Both the position numbers and the translations under genes were made by a program. This document shows, one piece after another, positions 61,903 to 62,647 of a stretch of 62,647 nt of DNA. The notes under the pieces were generated by a model. The model saw only the letters and a program-made list of their open reading frames with translations, did not search any database and was not told where the DNA came from. The stretch is from an uncultured Synechococcaceae cyanobacterium (GTDB taxonomy: Bacteria; Cyanobacteriota; Cyanobacteriia; PCC-6307; Cyanobiaceae). Position 1 is the stretch's first letter; every line of letters starts with the position of its first letter. The DNA lies in contig CACBAW010000002.1 of NCBI GenBank assembly GCA_902537275.1, positions 1 to 62,647 on the forward strand, read 5' to 3'.

Positions 61903-62647
61903 TTGGATCACACACTAGTTATTGTTGAAAGTCCCACCAAAGCAAAAACTATAAGAAAGTTTTTGCCTTCTAATTATGAAGTTCTTGCTTCTATGGGACA
62001 CGTAAGAGATCTTCCAAAAGGGGCGGCTGAAATACCTGCTGCAGTCAAAAAGGAAAAATGGTCAAGGATAGGAGTAAATACAACGGAGGATTTTGAACCG
62101 CTTTACATAGTCCCAAAAGATAAGAAAAAGGTTGTTAAAGAGCTTAAAGATGCATTGAAAGGTGCTACCCAACTATTACTGGCTACTGATGAAGATAGAG
62201 AGGGTGAGAGTATTAGCTGGCATCTTCTTCAAATTCTTAAGCCTAAAATACCCACTAAGAGAATGGTTTTTCATGAAATTACAAAAAAGGCAATTAATAA
62301 AGCTTTAGATCAAACTAGAGAAATTGATATGGAACTTGTTCAGGCCCAAGAAACCAGGAGAATCTTGGACAGGCTTTTTGGATATGAATTATCTCCTTTA
62401 CTTTGGAAGAAGGTAGCCCCCCGTTTATCGGCTGGTCGAGTTCAATCAGTTTCTGTAAGACTTCTTGTTAGAAGAGAGAGAGAGAGAAGATCCTTTAAAA
62501 AAGCTAGTTACTGGGGTATTAAAGCCCTCCTAGTAAAAGATAATGTTACTTTCGAAACTAAATTATTTAGTTTAAATGGTCAAAGAATTTCTAGTGGTTC
62601 CGATTTCGATGAACAGACCGGCAAATTAAAACAAGGAAATAAATCTT
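61903..62647 (+). CDS. topA: DNA topoisomerase I, 5' part (runs off the right edge)
   Basis: The first 248 codons of TopA are visible from TTG 61903. The Toprim domain starts [17 protein letters not shown], has [13 protein letters not shown] and the metal-binding [16 protein letters not shown] (about residues 88-103), then domain IV with [20 protein letters not shown] and [20 protein letters not shown]. The active Tyr lies beyond the window. It relaxes negative supercoils. The start codon has no clear SD site. Confidence 0.93.
   Translation, partial: MDHTLVIVESPTKAKTIRKFLPSNYEVLASMGHVRDLPKGAAEIPAAVKKEKWSRIGVNTTEDFEPLYIVPKDKKKVVKELKDALKGATQLLLATDEDREGESISWHLLQILKPKIPTKRMVFHEITKKAINKALDQTREIDMELVQAQETRRILDRLFGYELSPLLWKKVAPRLSAGRVQSVSVRLLVRRERERRSFKKASYWGIKALLVKDNVTFETKLFSLNGQRISSGSDFDEQTGKLKQGNKS

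Overview
The window looks like a chromosomal segment of a high-light-adapted marine Prochlorococcus (HL clade). By eye it is about 30% GC, with strongly A/T-ending codons, short spacers, many TTG and GTG starts and single-copy housekeeping genes. Cyanobacterial markers are chlorophyll synthase (chlG), ndhB, the pipX-pipY pair, a long LrtA/Hpf, a DUF4278 protein and two photolyase-family genes. The organism assignment is inferred from gene content and composition; no database search was possible.

Layout. 0-4.6 kb is accessory sequence: very small genes, ArfB, a CPBP protease, two decayed genes (a DUF1651-type pseudogene and a second with a stop and a frameshift), and a structured ORF-less stretch ending in a strong terminator. 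4.7-9 kb carries proline iminopeptidase, a photolyase/cryptochrome, and the thiamin-salvage pair tenA-thiD. 9-15.9 kb is a second accessory block up to a tRNA-Thr/tRNA-Tyr pair. It holds four small dimeric alpha/beta-barrel (ABM/DUF3764-like) proteins, a secreted protein, several genes under 60 codons, hairpins that may be small RNAs, and a SIMPL-domain gene of clearly higher GC. 16-40 kb is core: aroQ-miaE-cobI-DUF1823-der-ecfT-pipX-pipY-sepF-proC on +; glycosyltransferase, recO, deoC-like and hpf on -; then lipB, acyl-activating enzyme, ylqD-like, pdhC and queA on +; cysK and two Cys/Met PLP enzymes and rpsD on -; yidD, a glutaredoxin-like gene, murE and an SDR on +. 40-43.8 kb is mixed: an unknown 302-aa protein, a NifS-like enzyme, an ArsM-like methyltransferase and DUF4278 with a structured leader. 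43.8-62.6 kb is mostly core: nfu, mqo, lepA, dppC-like permease, trmH, a DCC/DUF2805/DUF2256/photolyase-related operon, rsmB, class A PBP, chlG, hisF, menG, DUF721, birA, an ABC ATPase, ndhB and the start of topA.

The points most worth a second look are: the ABM-barrel cluster with a terminator hairpin lying inside or just before one of its genes; many overlooked proteins of 24-59 aa, mostly single-helix membrane proteins, some with ATGA or GTGA coupling; a shared domain (NICSWKRK...NDFRPY) in two otherwise unlike proteins, one of which begins on the last base of tRNA-Thr; a DeoC-like protein lacking the Schiff-base lysine motif; a photolyase-related protein that seems to have lost two of its Fe-S cysteines; and a GC-rich structured leader upstream of DUF4278.
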